Part shown: piece after piece, positions 28,500-39,428 of the stretch
Numbering within the stretch: position 1 is the first letter of the stretch
Layout of the letters: each line of letters opens with the position of its first letter
Assembly (NCBI GenBank): GCA_025558095.1
Contig: JAIVFI010000042.1
Location: 186,001-250,000, forward strand
Source of the DNA: Hyaloraphidium curvatum
Lineage: Eukaryota; Monoblepharomycota; Hyaloraphidiomycetes; Hyaloraphidiales; Hyaloraphidiaceae
Reading direction: 5' to 3'
Length of the DNA stretch: 64,000 nt
Translations under genes and position numbers: made by a program
The notes under the pieces: model-generated
What the model was told of the DNA's origin: nothing
What the model saw: the letters and a program-made list of their open reading frames with translations, nothing else
Database searches by the model: none

Positions 28500-29528
28500 T
28501 TACAGCTGCGACGACGCCTCTTCCTTCACCTGATCCGAGAGCTGGTGAAGCACGTACCCCGTCCACTTCCCATTGTTCACCGGCACATCCAACCCCGCGG
28601 CCTTGAATGCTTGCCTCGTCTTTGCCGCCGCTTCTTCCCCACCGGACGTCACGTGTGATTGGCCACGGACCGGCTTGAGGGCCGCGACCGCGCCGATCAC
28701 CTCGGCCGGTGGTAAAGCCGCAAGCACGCACATCACCCTCGCCGTGTCCTCGCGCAGGGGATGCTGAAAAGCGACCAGGGTCGTGCATCCGTTGACAAAG
28801 GCCGGGGGCAGCGAGGCCGCGACCGCTTCGGCGGTCCCGGCAAAGTCGAGGGACAGGAAAACCGAGTCGCCCGGCGGCCTTGGCGGGGCGCGCCAAAGGA
28901 AGGTACCCGGGACGTCGGGCTGCTGTTCGGCCTTGAGCGCAGGTTCGAGGATCTTTTCCACCATGAACTCGCTCGGCGTGCCCAGGCTGACGGTCAGGGG
29001 CGTCGAGTAGGCCAGGCCGGGTGTCATGACGATCGCGTGGCCGTCGAGGTAGTCGCGCGAGCCCGAGTGCTCGATCATGGCCAGGTCGTCGAGGTACAGC
29101 TCGGTGAATTCGAGGCGCACCGGATGAGCCTGCAGGGCTTCGGGGAGCTGTGCCGAGGGGTCCAAATCCACGAGCGACGCGTCGATTCCCATCTTTTCCA
29201 GTCCCGCAATGACGGCGGGGAGCGGCACGCCCATGCGGAGCTTCTTCTTTGCGGCGGAGAGCTGCGGGTGCTCCCCGATGGTGCGCGCGGGTGGAGCGCA
29301 CAGGTCCGCATCGGCCTCGGCGGTACGGAAGAAGTACGTCGGCACGCACGGCGTGTCCCGCTTAGTCGCCACGGCGCACGCTGTCAGCCCGCGGAGCACC
29401 TCGGCGGCGGCGGCGGGCGACGGAGCTTCCCAAAACACGTGCAGCAGGAACGTCGCGCCGGGCGCGTACGTGACCCGGCCCTTCTCGGCCGCCAAGAGCT
29501 CGTTGAGGGACTTGTACTGGCCGGCCAT
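28500..29528 (-). CDS. Unknown protein, 342 residues
   Basis: Single exon from the ATG at 29528 (MAGQYKSLNELLAAEKGRVT). It alternates hydrophobic strands and helices like a soluble globular enzyme, with no signal peptide or membrane span. The two halves have a loosely similar layout (TFLLHVFWEAPSPAAAAEVL near the start and TTLVAFQHPLREDTARVMCV later), which might mean two related domains. I do not recognise the family. It shares a 525-bp divergent region with calcineurin A. Confidence 0.6.
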   Translation of the reverse strand: MAGQYKSLNELLAAEKGRVTYAPGATFLLHVFWEAPSPAAAAEVLRGLTACAVATKRDTPCVPTYFFRTAEADADLCAPPARTIGEHPQLSAAKKKLRMGVPLPAVIAGLEKMGIDASLVDLDPSAQLPEALQAHPVRLEFTELYLDDLAMIEHSGSRDYLDGHAIVMTPGLAYSTPLTVSLGTPSEFMVEKILEPALKAEQQPDVPGTFLWRAPPRPPGDSVFLSLDFAGTAEAVAASLPPAFVNGCTTLVAFQHPLREDTARVMCVLAALPPAEVIGAVAALKPVRGQSHVTSGGEEAAAKTRQAFKAAGLDVPVNNGKWTGYVLHQLSDQVKEEASSQL

Positions 29529-30053
29529 CGCGATGTGCCTGGACGAGTTTCTCCGCTTCGATCGATCGAGCTTGACATCCTCCTCGGAAGCCGATCCATG
29601 GAAATCAATCCACTTGATCTGCAGCCAGTGCACCGTTATGCGAGCGTAACTGGATGATCTGCGAAGACCGCGAAGGACAGGTGGGGTGGAGTGCTTGTGC
29701 CCGCCGCTTCCGAAGGCCGCCGCGAGGCCCGTGCCAATCGCGCAAACGAGCCAACCCCTGGAGTAACAGATTCAGATTCACTCCGTATCGGCGTCGGGCG
29801 CCGTGGATTGTGTCGATAGCGCCGCGTGGCTGCGCTGGGATGGGAGAGTTAACGCGACAGAGACAACCCCCGGCAATTCGCGCCGATCCCGCAACGGAAG
29901 AACTAGCTAGAGACTATGGATCTGTATCTCCGCGTTATGGCCGGAATGAATTGTTGGCAGGCCTGTTTTCGGTGATCGACCCCCGACTGATTTAGGCGGC
30001 GGCAGGGCGGCCCGTCTGCACTCTGGGTCTGAGCGGACGAGGCCACGCGCGCC
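29529..30053. promoter_or_regulatory. Divergent promoter region of unknown gene and calcineurin A
   Basis: 525 bp between two divergent start codons. I see no open frame of interest and no RNA gene; AT-richer patches lie near 29755-29800 and 29880-29940. Confidence 0.45.
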
Positions 30054-32286
30054 ATGGCCAGCAGCAGCGGCGGGGCGCCGGGCGCGCCGGGGCCGCCGGA
30101 GCCGCTCGACGCAGCAATGCCCGACATCGGCGCGGCGGCGATAGTCGACGACGTGCCCGCCGTGTCGGTCGAGCACGCGGCGCCGCAGCGGCCCGCGATC
30201 GCGATCCCCTCGCCGAACGTGCTGCGCAAGATCGCCGACGCGCAGCTGCGACGCGTTGAGCCCGGCACCCCGATCGACTACACCGAGTTCGTGATCCCGG
30301 ACACCGGCGAGAAGGTGTCGACAATCGACCGCGTCATGAAGGGTGGGCACGCCGCGCGTCCAAGCGCCCGTTGCGGCCCCTAATTGCGCCGTGTTCTGGG
30401 GCAGACGTGCCGCCGCCGGCGACGGGACGGCCCACGGACGCAGAGTTCTGGTCCAAGAAGGACCCGTCGAAGCCGGACCTCGACTTCCTTAAGCAGCACT
30501 TTTTCCGCGAGGGCCGGCTGACCGAGGACCAGTGCCTCTACATTATCGACAAGGGCACGGAACTGCTCCGCAAGGAGCCGAACGTGCTCGAGGTCGACGC
30601 GCCCATCACCGTGGCCGGGGACATTCACGGGCAGTACTACGACCTAATGAAGCTCCTGGAAGTGGGCGGGAACCCGGAGACGACGCGCTACCTTTTTCTT
30701 GGTGACTACGTCGACCGCGGATACTTTAGTATTGAGGTGGGGGACCTGTTTTGGCCGCCGCGGGCGGACGGTGTGAACCCATCCTCCTTCACCCCTCCGC
30801 AGTGTTACATATACCTTCTGGCGATCAAGATTTGGTACCCCAACACGTGTTTCATGCTCCGCGGCAACCACGAGTGCCGCCACCTCACCGATTACTTTAC
30901 CTTCAAACTCGAGTGTGGGTACCCGACCTTCGCCTGTCTTCGTGCCCTCCATGGCTTCCTCTGACTCTTTCTTCGCCTCTTTCCGCTCGCTCTTATCCCT
31001 TTCGCGTGGACAGGCAAGCACAAGTACACCGAACGCGTGTACGATGCCTGCCTCGACTCCTTCTGCTGCCTCCCCCTTGCCGCCATCATGAACAAGCAGT
31101 TCCTCTGCATCCACGGCGGCCTCTCCCCGGAGCTGGCGACGGTCGACGACATCCGCCACCTGAACCGCTTCCGCGAGCCCCCGACCCACGGGCTCATGTG
31201 CGACCTGCTCTGGGCCGACCCGCTCGAGGACTTTGGGCAGGAGAAGAACCAGACCGAGATGTACTCCCACAACCACGTGCGGGGGTGCAGCTACTTCTTC
31301 TCGTACGCCGCGGCTTGCACCTTTTTGGAGCGCAACAACCTGCTCAGCGTGATCCGCGCTCACGAGGCCCAGGACGCCGGGTACCGCATGTACCGCAAGA
31401 CGCGCACCACCGGCTTCCCGTCTGTGATCACGATCTTTTCGGCGCCGAACTACCTCGACGTCTACTCTAACAAAGGTGCGGTTTTGAAGCCGTGGAGGGG
31501 TTTTGAAGGGAGATCGGGGGGCCGGTTGGGAAGGGTAGAGCCGGAGGTGACTTTTGACAACAAACTGACCTTCCTTCCCTCGACAGCCGCGGTTCTCAAA
31601 TACGAGAACAACGTTATGAACATCAGGCAGTTCAATTGCAGCCCACATCCTTACTGGTTGCCGAACTTCATGGGTACGCCCGCTCGATTCTTTTGGGCGT
31701 CCCTTTCCCTAACGTCGGACTTCCGGTAGATTGCTTCACGTGGAGTTTGCCGTTCGTGGGCGAGAAAGGTGGGCCGCGGCGTTGGGCGCGTTTTTGGAGC
31801 TGGGCCGTTGACACGTTTCGGAACCCATTTCTGACCGATAAACCAGTTGCCGATATGCTCATGGCGATCCTCTCTGTAACGAGCAAGGAGGAGCTGGACG
31901 ACGACAGCCTGTTCTCGGAGGACCAGCCGGACGAGGTCATGGAGGATGCAGTGCTGCAACCCGAGAGCGCCCAGACCAGCCCGACGGAGCACCGCCGGCA
32001 GGTCATCCGAAACAAGATCCGGGCGATCGGGAGGCTCGCGCGCATCTTCGGGACGCTGCGGGAGGAGTTCGAGTCGGTGTCGGAGCTCAAGACGCGGATG
32101 GGCACGGACAAGCTGCCGTACGCGTCGCTGGCGCTGGGAGCCGAGGGGCTCAAGGCGCAGATCTCGTCGTTCGAGCAGGCGCGCGCGGCGGACCTGGACA
32201 ACGAGAGGCTGCCGGTGGGCGGGGGGCACGCGACGATTCCGCGGAGGTCGACGCCGCCCGCGGCGCCGAAGGAAGAGGGGAGCTGA
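30054..32286 (+). CDS. CNA1: Calcineurin A, catalytic subunit of Ca2+/calmodulin-activated phosphatase PP2B
   Basis: Seven exons: 30054-30342, 30405-30736, 30803-30914, 31014-31475, 31587-31673, 31730-31768, 31847-32286; 586 residues. The phosphatase core has the metal-binding GDIHGQ, GDYVDRG and GNHE motifs, the GGLSPEL and [13 protein letters not shown] segments, and [20 protein letters not shown]. The calcineurin-specific part follows: [36 protein letters not shown] (calcineurin B-binding helix region), [20 protein letters not shown] (calmodulin-binding), and the autoinhibitory segment near [18 protein letters not shown]. It dephosphorylates Ser/Thr in Ca2+ signalling. Introns are 56-111 nt; the 30915-31013 and 31476-31586 introns are the longest in the window apart from 23180-23288. 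The gene is convergent with the ECHDC3-like gene. Confidence 0.97.
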
Positions 32287-32401
32287 GGCAGGCGGGTGCG
32301 GGGAGGGTCTTGCGGGCAGATATATGGCGACGTGTATGTGCGGTCATTTACGGGCAAATTCGGAGCAGAACGCCTTCTGATTTCCGGTTCGGACCCCGAC
32401 A

Positions 32402-33574
32402 TTACTCCCAAACGACCTTCTCCTTCCTCAAGAACCCGTCCACGCCATCTTTCGCGCTCGCTGGCGAAAAATCAAAATCAGACCATGAAGGAAAAGTGCA
32501 ATGCGCTGTCGTAACCCACACAGCATCATGTTCTCGACCATCACGCGCGAGGCGTACGCGTAGGCTGCAGCAGGAGGCGAGGTGAGGACGAACTATTGAG
32601 GGTGCGGCGCAACGACGCACCGTCCTCCAATTTCGCCATATCCGCATGCTTCCAGAAGGCGTGCTATATTTGCTGCCCCGTGAGCAGAGATCTTCAATGG
32701 CGACCGACAGTCCAGCCCACCTTGCCGATGACGAGGGTGGCAAACGAGCGCGTCCCGATCGTTGTGCACGTGTCGTCGATCGCCGCGTCGAGCTCGTCAT
32801 GGGGGACGACCTTGGACACCAAGCCTTGCTGCCAAGCCTCGTGGGCCGTCAGCGGCTCGCCCTGGAAACCACCAGCGCGATCCGTCAGGGAAACAGAACC
32901 TACGACGCCGACGAACAGGATCCCACGGTGAAAAGCATGTGGAGCGAATGCTTTGAAGGCACCGACAGCGGCCTCGCGAGCGGGATCGAAGGAGTCGTGC
33001 AAAACAGCCCGATTTGAACCCCCGGAGTCGCGAACGTCGCCCTATCCGACGCGATTGCCAAGTCCGATTGCGCGACCAGCTGCGTGCCCGCCGCAGTCGT
33101 CAGGCCCTGCACCCGCGCGATGACGGGCTGCGGCAGGCGCCGCAGGAGCAGCATCACGTCCTGGCACTTTGCAAACACCTTCTCCACCAGGGCGCGGTCC
33201 TGCGTTGCCATCTCTTTCAGGTCGTGTCCGCTCGAAAAGACCGGACCGGCCGACTCGAGCACGACGACCTTGCACTTGCGGTTCACGCCCCGCAGGCTGC
33301 CTTCGATGTCGTCCAGGTCGAGCCAGCCGTCCCTGTACTCCCAGCCCGGGTTCACGGCCTTGAGTTGCGCCTCCAGGTCCGCGAGCACGTCGTACGAGAG
33401 CGCGTTGCGCTTCCGCTCGTTGTTAATGTTGACGCGCGCGAGGTACGGAATCGCGCGGCGCGAGGGGGCCTCCGCCTGCGCCGCGGCTGCGGAGGCGCGC
33501 CGGAGTTGGTGCATCGCGGGCTGCAGCGCCGTCCACCGGCGGCACGCACGGACGGAGGCCGCAGCGGAGGCCAT
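32402..33574 (-). CDS. Mitochondrial enoyl-CoA hydratase domain protein, ECHDC3-like
   Basis: Exons (minus): 33574-32927, 32861-32721, 32663-32621, 32564-32520, 32460-32402; 311 residues. The first ~40 residues are Arg/Ala/Ser-rich without acidic residues (MASAAASVRACRRW), fitting a mitochondrial presequence. The crotonase core shows VFSSGHDLKEM (oxyanion-hole region), QPVIARVQGLTTAAGTQLVA, GLFCTTPSIPLAR, MLFTGEPLTAHEAWQQGLVS and ENMMLSSAKDGVDGFL near the C-terminus, in the order found in ECHDC3. These proteins lack a settled reaction; human ECHDC3 is linked to lipid metabolism. Three very short 3' exons were found by restoring this order. Confidence 0.85.
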
Positions 33575-33725
33575 CGGCGTCGGCAGTTACGGGCGAGTGG
33601 CAAATGGTGGCGCCCCCGCACGCCTCTCCGCAAGCGAACGCACGAGGCTCGATCGAGCCAAAGCACTGCTTTCTGTTGCATATTCCGCATTAAGAGATAG
33701 TACATCCGTCTGGAAGAGTTGGAAA

Positions 33726-35955
33726 CTACAAGCGAGAGTTCGCCGTCGCCGCGCTCGTGCCCAGCTTCTTCGGCGCGACGAAGCCGCGCTCCTTGGCGAT
33801 GTCGCGCAGCTTGGTCTTCTGGACTTTCTGGCCGTTAGTACCGACGGTCATCGGCCAATCGCTGACGAAATGGATCTTAGCGGGGACCTGTGACCTCGTC
33901 AGCGTGCGAGATCCGCGAAAAGTGATGAAGCGCCCGACGTCACCTTGTACGACGCCAGGTTATCCCTGCACCGCTTGAGCAGATCGTTCTCCAGCGCCTC
34001 CCTCTCGGCTTCCGGCAACTTGTCGCCGTCGGTATCCTTGAGCGACACGAACCCGATCGGCACGTCGCCGAGGCCTTCGACCTGCACGCCGACAACCTGG
34101 GCGATGTGCACACGGGGGTGCAGCAGGAGCTCCTTCTCGATGTCCTCGGGGTTCGTGAGCTGTCGGTACGAGTTAGTTTGCCGACGGAGCGACCGTGTCA
34201 GGCGACCCACGTAGCCGCGAACGCGAAGCGTGTCACCGAGTCGCCCAAGGAACACAAAGCTGCGGTTGTCCGTCGTCCCTGGAGGGTGGAAAGCTTGCCC
34301 CAAGTCGCCCGTCTTGTACCAGGACTTGCCCGTCTTGTCAGTGGCAAAGGCCTTGTTGGTCGCCGCCTCGTTGTTGAGGCTAAACAGGTGTCAGTCAACC
34401 ATCGTCCAGTTTCCTTGTGTAACGCGACTCACTAGCACTGGATTATGCCGACGTAATGGAACTGCAGCTCGCCAGGCTCGCCGTCCTTGACCTCCTCGTT
34501 CGTGTCGATGTCGGCGACCCGGACCTCCATGATCCGCGGGTCCGGGCTGATGAGCGTGCCACCGTTCTTCATGCGGACGTCCTGCGGGTGCCGCGGTGTC
34601 CATGCCCCGATGCCGCCCATCACCTCGCTCGATCCGTAGCAGTTCATGCCGACGACACGGCCGCCGAACTTGGAGTCCAGCTTGCGGGTGACGGTTTCGG
34701 CCAGAGCAGCGAAGCTGGAGCCATTTGCGTGAGCTAAAAGACCCCAGCAGGTACAGAATGAACTCACTTGGGGTAGAGCGCGTGCCGCCAGCGCGGGAAG
34801 GAGAACTTTACGGGGCGCTCAACGCCGTCGGCACCCCTGACGTTTGCTGTTGTGCCGACGGCCTCAATCAGACCGTCGATGATAATGTCCGGCGCTGCAA
34901 TGTGGGTCACGCCCCTGGAAGGCGTGAAGGAATGAGATAGGCGACGAGAGGTCGGGCCAGGAGCCGGGACGAACCATCCCTCGGCAAACGCGTTGGTAGA
35001 CTCCGGCGTGTAAAACCTCTGGACCACAGCAGTGCACCCGGGCCCAAGAATCGGCCCGAGAATGATGTTGTATCCAAACGTACCACAGCAGGGGCTGCGA
35101 TTGGGCAGGTCGGGGAGGTGACGAGGGACAACTCGGGTTCACCCACATTGTGCACAGCATCGTATCCTGCTCCAATACCCTCATCCTCCTGGACGCCGGA
35201 TCCGCAGACACGGTCGACGGCCGCGAGGGAGCCTTCATCTCAATCACGGCGGCAATCAGCACCAAGTGAACCACGAGTCCGAGCTGGTCGTGGGTGGCGA
35301 GCTTCGGGAACCTGGGGACGAGATGCGCAAAGCTAATCGTCAGTTTCTGCCATGAACCGTAATCAGATAGCAATCCCCACCCGGTAGTGCCGGATGTGGT
35401 GTAGGAAATGGCCAAGTCCTCGGGGCGGCCGGTTGCGGGCGCGTCGGCCTCAGGGAAAGCGTCGAGACTCGCCACTTCGATGACCCCCGAGATCGTGGAC
35501 GGCCTGCCCTTGAGGTTGACGATCTTCATCCGCGGCTCGGCGCGGCTCTCCTCCGCCATTCCAACGTAGTCGGTATCGATGAAACCACCTTGTGTGACGA
35601 CCACAACCGGGAGCGCGGTGCGGAAAAAGTGGCGCATCTCCTCGGTGCGGAAGCGCGTGTTGAGCGCGATGGTGTTGGCTCCGATGCGCGTCAGGCCGAC
35701 GTGGAGGGCGACGAACTCGGCGCAGTTGGGCAGCCAGAGGACGACGTTGTCGCCGCGGCGCACACCGAGGCCATGGAGGAAGTTGGCGGCGCGCCGGGAG
35801 AGCGTGCCGAGCTCCGCAAAGGAGAGGACGCGGTTGTCCTCGGCATCGACGTAGGCGATCGCGTCCGGCTGCCTCCGCACGACGGCATCGAGGCGCTCGT
35901 AGATCGTCCGTTCCGGAAGCACGGACGACACGTCGATGTCGCGGGGAGTGGCCAT
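33726..35955 (-). CDS. Fatty-acid:CoA ligase-like AMP-binding enzyme
   Basis: Eight exons (minus): 35955-35381, 35311-35147, 35094-34975, 34914-34768, 34714-34433, 34379-34211, 34159-33944, 33887-33726; 611 residues. Adenylate-forming motifs in order: AISYTTSGTTGFPK (P-loop-like), NCYGSSEVMGG (A5), KSWYKTGDLGQ (A8), and the C-terminal lysine motif TVGTNGQKVQKTKLRDIA. The enzyme should activate a carboxylic acid, probably a medium or long fatty acid, to its CoA thioester through an acyl-adenylate. Introns 35312-35380 and 34915-34974 are multiples of three without stops, so unspliced forms would stay open. There is no clear organelle signal; the protein ends NSRL, which is not a clear peroxisomal signal. 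Confidence 0.85.
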
Positions 35956-36155
35956 TTCGAAAAGCTCGCTCCCCAAATGTGCCCTTGGCACCAGCGGTGC
36001 TTGCGAGAGAGTTTCGTCGAGCACCCTGAGTGCTCGCGGCCGTGCCTCGGTGTGACGACGGTCAAGGCAGCTAGAGAGCGAGCCGGCGCGGGAGACAAAC
36101 ACAGCGTCTGGCTTGTGTACTCCAAGCTTCTGTGCCTTTCTCCGCGCCCTGGACG
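35956..36155. promoter_or_regulatory. Divergent promoter region, acyl-CoA ligase and MYND gene
   Basis: 200 bp between the divergent start codons. Both genes may begin slightly upstream of the chosen ATGs, so the true promoter could be shorter. Confidence 0.45.
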
Positions 36156-37085
36156 ATGTCATTCATGTCATCGCGCGGCACGGACAGCACGGACGCCGCG
36201 ATTCACTATGCCGGAACGCACGCCCGGGATCCTGCCGTCCGCGCCCTGCTGGAATCCATCGGCGATCCGAAGGCTCTCTCCGCCTGGGCTCCCCCAATCG
36301 ACTGGCGGCGATTCAAGGGCATCATGCCGCTGCTGATGAAGTTGGTCGCTTACGGTGTCGACACGGACGAGAATCTCGCGCTGCTCTTCGGTCCGCACGC
36401 CGGGGCAATGAGGCGGTCCCTGGCGGAAGCGAGGATGTACGCCGGCGCGATGCCCGGTTCGCCGGCACACGCCGTGAGGTCATCGTACGCGATGCAGACT
36501 CAGAAAGAGCTCGCGGCGTCCTTCCAGCGGTGCAATGTTTGCGGCAAGTCCGAGGAGGACGACCTGGTCACTCTGTTGAGGTGCAGCGCGTGCAAGAGGG
36601 CACGCTACTGCTCGCCCGAATGCCAAAGACGCGGCTGGATGGCTCACAAACCGGAGTGTCTGGCTGCGCGCAAGCTAGAGGTGCCGATCGAGGTCAAGGA
36701 GGCGGCAGACGCGGCTTTGGACGCGGAGTTCGAAGAAAGCAGGATGGAGCACGAACAGTCCATGAAGGAGACCATTGCCAAGGAAATGGCGAGCTTTGTT
36801 TCGGGGTCTACGTCACACGACTCGGATGGCAAGCGGCGCACGCGAGATCTGCCGTGGTGCGGGGAAGAGATCCTGGAGGACGCGGCGAAGCAGCTGGGGC
36901 TCGAAACGGAGCGGTGCAACTTTATCGTGGCGCCTCCGGGTGTGAAGCCTCCGAATGGAGCAGCGGTTCGGCGTGCCATTTCGTTCCGCGGGAAGAGCAA
37001 GAGCATGATCGTGTGCTACACTCGCCTGTTTACTGAGCAAGAGCATGATCGTGTGCTACACTCGCCTGTTTACTGGGCGCGGTGA
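36156..37085 (+). CDS. MYND zinc-finger protein, C-terminus altered by a 40-bp tandem duplication
   Basis: Single exon, 309 residues from the ATG at 36156. A MYND finger lies at ~residues 125-167: CNVCGKSEEDD, LRCSACKRARYCSPECQRRG, HKPEC. It is preceded by a helical region (IMPLLMKLVAYGVDTDENLA) and followed by an acidic coiled stretch. At 36995-37074 a 40-bp unit occurs twice; because 40 is not a multiple of three, the frame shifts and ends EQEHDRVLHSPVYWAR. With one copy only, the frame would continue for ~50 more residues (GRGEGNHNGTAIDGVFTREG onward) to a stop at 37236, and that extension looks like normal protein. MYND proteins bind Pro-rich partners; no SET domain is present. Confidence 0.75.
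   Translation: MSFMSSRGTDSTDAAIHYAGTHARDPAVRALLESIGDPKALSAWAPPIDWRRFKGIMPLLMKLVAYGVDTDENLALLFGPHAGAMRRSLAEARMYAGAMPGSPAHAVRSSYAMQTQKELAASFQRCNVCGKSEEDDLVTLLRCSACKRARYCSPECQRRGWMAHKPECLAARKLEVPIEVKEAADAALDAEFEESRMEHEQSMKETIAKEMASFVSGSTSHDSDGKRRTRDLPWCGEEILEDAAKQLGLETERCNFIVAPPGVKPPNGAAVRRAISFRGKSKSMIVCYTRLFTEQEHDRVLHSPVYWAR
36995..37074. repeat. Perfect 40-bp tandem duplication
   Basis: The unit GAGCAAGAGCATGATCGTGT (first 20 bases) occurs at 36995-37034 and again at 37035-37074, with no difference between copies. It lies inside the MYND gene and shifts its reading frame. Confidence 0.95.
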
Positions 37086-37290
37086 AGGAAACCATAACGG
37101 CACGGCGATCGACGGCGTGTTTACTCGCGAGGGACCAGAAGATCTGTTTGAGGGGCCGCCGTTCGTTTTGGTGAACGCTGGATCGCCTTTCAGACTGGAC
37201 GCATTTCAGCGCCACCTAGAGGGAATTGTGAACTGAGAAAAGAGATGGATATACGATTGCATTCAATGAGGCTTCTTGTCCGCGATCCAG

Positions 37291-38206
37291 CTACATTTTG
37301 TGCCGGGATGCCCCGGGCTGCGGCCCAACCGGCAGCGATGCGCTCCAGCCTCCATCCACTGACACAGCCTGTCCCGTCACGTACGAGCTCGCGTCAGTGG
37401 CGAGGAAAAGTACCGCTTGGGCGATCTCCGCGGGCAGACCGAACCGGCTCAAGGCGTTCAGCGTGGCCACGCCGGGGAGTTCCCCACGCCTGGCGGCGGC
37501 GGCGAACGCGGTGGCGTTGAGCGAGGTCCGGATGACGCCGGGGTTCACTGCGTTGACTGGAAGAAGAAACGGGTCAGGGAGGCCAGGATCCAGTCAGGCG
37601 GCTCTCACTCCGGATGCCGGACCTGCCCAACGGCCATGCAAGCGACTTCACAAGATTGATGACGCCAGCCTTGGCCGCACCGTAGGCCGGTGCCGAGCCC
37701 TTGTACCCCAAGCTTCCCAATCCCGCCACGGACGCCGTCATGATCAAGCTCCCGCCCGGCTCTGGCTTGTCCTTGCCCGTCACGCGCATCGCCGCCGCAC
37801 CGTGCTTTGCCGCCAGCACTCCCGACAGCAAATTCACCCTCAACGTTCTCATAAAGTCCTCTGGTGTCACTTGTTCCAGCAGGTATTCCTCCGAGGCGAC
37901 GCCCGCGTTGGCGTGGAAGACATCGAGCCGCCCGTGTTCGGCGACGGCGCGTTCGCACAGGGCCTTCACATCGGCCTCGCTTGCCGCGTCCATCAGCACC
38001 GTCTCGACGCGCGTGCCTGCGAACCGTTTGGTTTCGGCGACCAGGGAGGAGAAGCCGTCCGGAGAGCGGAGGTCCGCCGCGTAGACGACTGACGCGCCAG
38101 CCGAGCAGAAGGCCAGGACCACCGCGCGGCCGATGCCTTCCATAGAACCGGCGCCGGTCACGATGCAGACGCGCGACGCGAGCGGCTGGGCGCCGATTGA
38201 TGCCAT
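37291..38206 (-). CDS. Short-chain dehydrogenase/reductase
   Basis: Exons 38206-37609 and 37556-37291 (52-nt intron), 287 residues. Classical SDR signs: the nucleotide-binding TGAGSMEGIGRAV (T-G-x(3)-G-x-G variant with two extra residues), DVFHANAGVAS (NAG), LIMTASVAGLG (catalytic Ser), PAYGAAKAGVINLVKSLAWP (YxxxK), then INAVNPGVIRTSL and ASSYVTGQAVSVDGGW. It should be an NAD(P)H-dependent oxidoreductase; the acidic residue after the second strand (YAADL) suggests NAD+ preference, an inference. The substrate is unknown. It is convergent with the MYND gene. Confidence 0.9.
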
Positions 38207-38453
38207 TGTGGAGGAATCGCAAAGGTGGACGAACGTGGGAGACAAATTCAAGTCCTTGTACGTACTCCCCCATGTCGGTCCCGTTTCACGCTCCATGGAC
38301 GATCCGACGGAGGGAGGAACGGACAGTTAAATGCTTGCTCGCGACGGCTCGCGAACGCCTCCGTATTTCTAACCCCGTTGATGACATTGAACAAGAAACT
38401 CTCCACAGGGACTTCCAACGAAACCAAATCAGCCTAGCCAGGCAACGAAGTCG

Positions 38454-39096
38454 CTAGCAATCCCAGCCCTCTCCCAGCTCCCGCACAGCAACACTGCAGG
38501 TTTGCACAATCAGTCTCGCGCCTCCAGAATTCAAGTGCATCGAGGAACCCACTGGCAACCGCCGCACATGACGAAACCCCGCACGCTGACCCAACGGTCG
38601 CTCCTGACGGGAGTCTTGGCCGCTCCACGCCTCCGCCCTTCGTCGAAGCCGCCGGCGCAGGCTCCGCCTTCAACTTCGATCCAAATGTCCGGCGATACGA
38701 CGATGGAGACCCCGCCGCACATGGCTGCGATGACGGGAAATTGGGGCGTCAATCGATGTGTACTCAAGCCATAGGTCGGTGGAACGAACCAAAGACGTCG
38801 ATAACAGTCTCCCCGAGCTGCAGCTCCGCGCCGCGCAAGTCGAGCATTACGCCGCCGAAGAGCGCGGTCGCGGCGAGCTTCTTGGGCACGGTGCGTCCCA
38901 CCCAGCGGCCCTGGGACCCGCTGAAGCACGCCAGGTACGATTTGGACTCGCGGGGAGGCGCGTCCAGGGGATGTACCGGGGCGGAGGTCGCCTCGGTCTC
39001 CGGAGCCGGAGGTGCGGAAGGCCCGCCGGCATCGCTCTCGTACGGGGGAGGAACGTCGGCGAGGAGTCCAACTTCGTCGGGGAGTTTGGGCTGCAT
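38454..39096 (-). CDS. Small protein with LiaF-like (DUF1707/YvqF C-terminal type) domain
   Basis: Exons 39096-38790, 38724-38553, 38493-38454; 172 residues. The head is Pro/Ala/Ser-rich (MQPKLPDEVGLLADVPPPYE). Then: YLACFSGSQGRWVGRTVPKK, LAATALFGGVMLDLRGAELQ, LGETVIDVFAMCGGVSIVVS, PDIWIEVEGGACAGGFDE, and GFVMCGGC near the end. This is the pattern of bacterial LiaF/YvqF C-terminal and actinobacterial DUF1707-linked domains (strand-rich, GGv-x-LDLR, GGv-x-I-x-vP). In bacteria such proteins sense or respond to envelope stress. Its role in a eukaryote is unknown. The third exon is the least certain. Confidence 0.65.
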
Positions 39097-39428
39097 TGTA
39101 GATTCGATAGAGTGGTGCTAATGCTTCGAGATTCGAGCTTTTGGGTCGATCAGGCGTTGCGTCGCCCGGGTCAGTGTGGTTTTCCCCGCCCTCAGCAATT
39201 GTGCCGAAGGCTGTGTAACCGTCTCCCTCGAATCTCCTGTGGAAGAATTTTGCGAAAACTCAGTTCGTCCAACAGCCGGACCGTCCAGACAGCGAATGCA
39301 TCCGTCCTTCCGCCTCAATTCCGATTCCCAAAGGCACCCTACAGATATGGCAACCCCGACTCCCAGCTCTACCAACCTTGTTATCTCCTCCTCCCAAAAC
39401 CAAAAAAGAAGAAAGCACCAGTGGTACT

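Noticed and set aside
37010-37045. A 31-nt GT...AG intron that could splice out the frameshift in the MYND gene
   Set aside because: It is shorter than any other intron in the window (next shortest 39-43 nt) and lacks a branch site; a tandem duplication explains the sequence fully.
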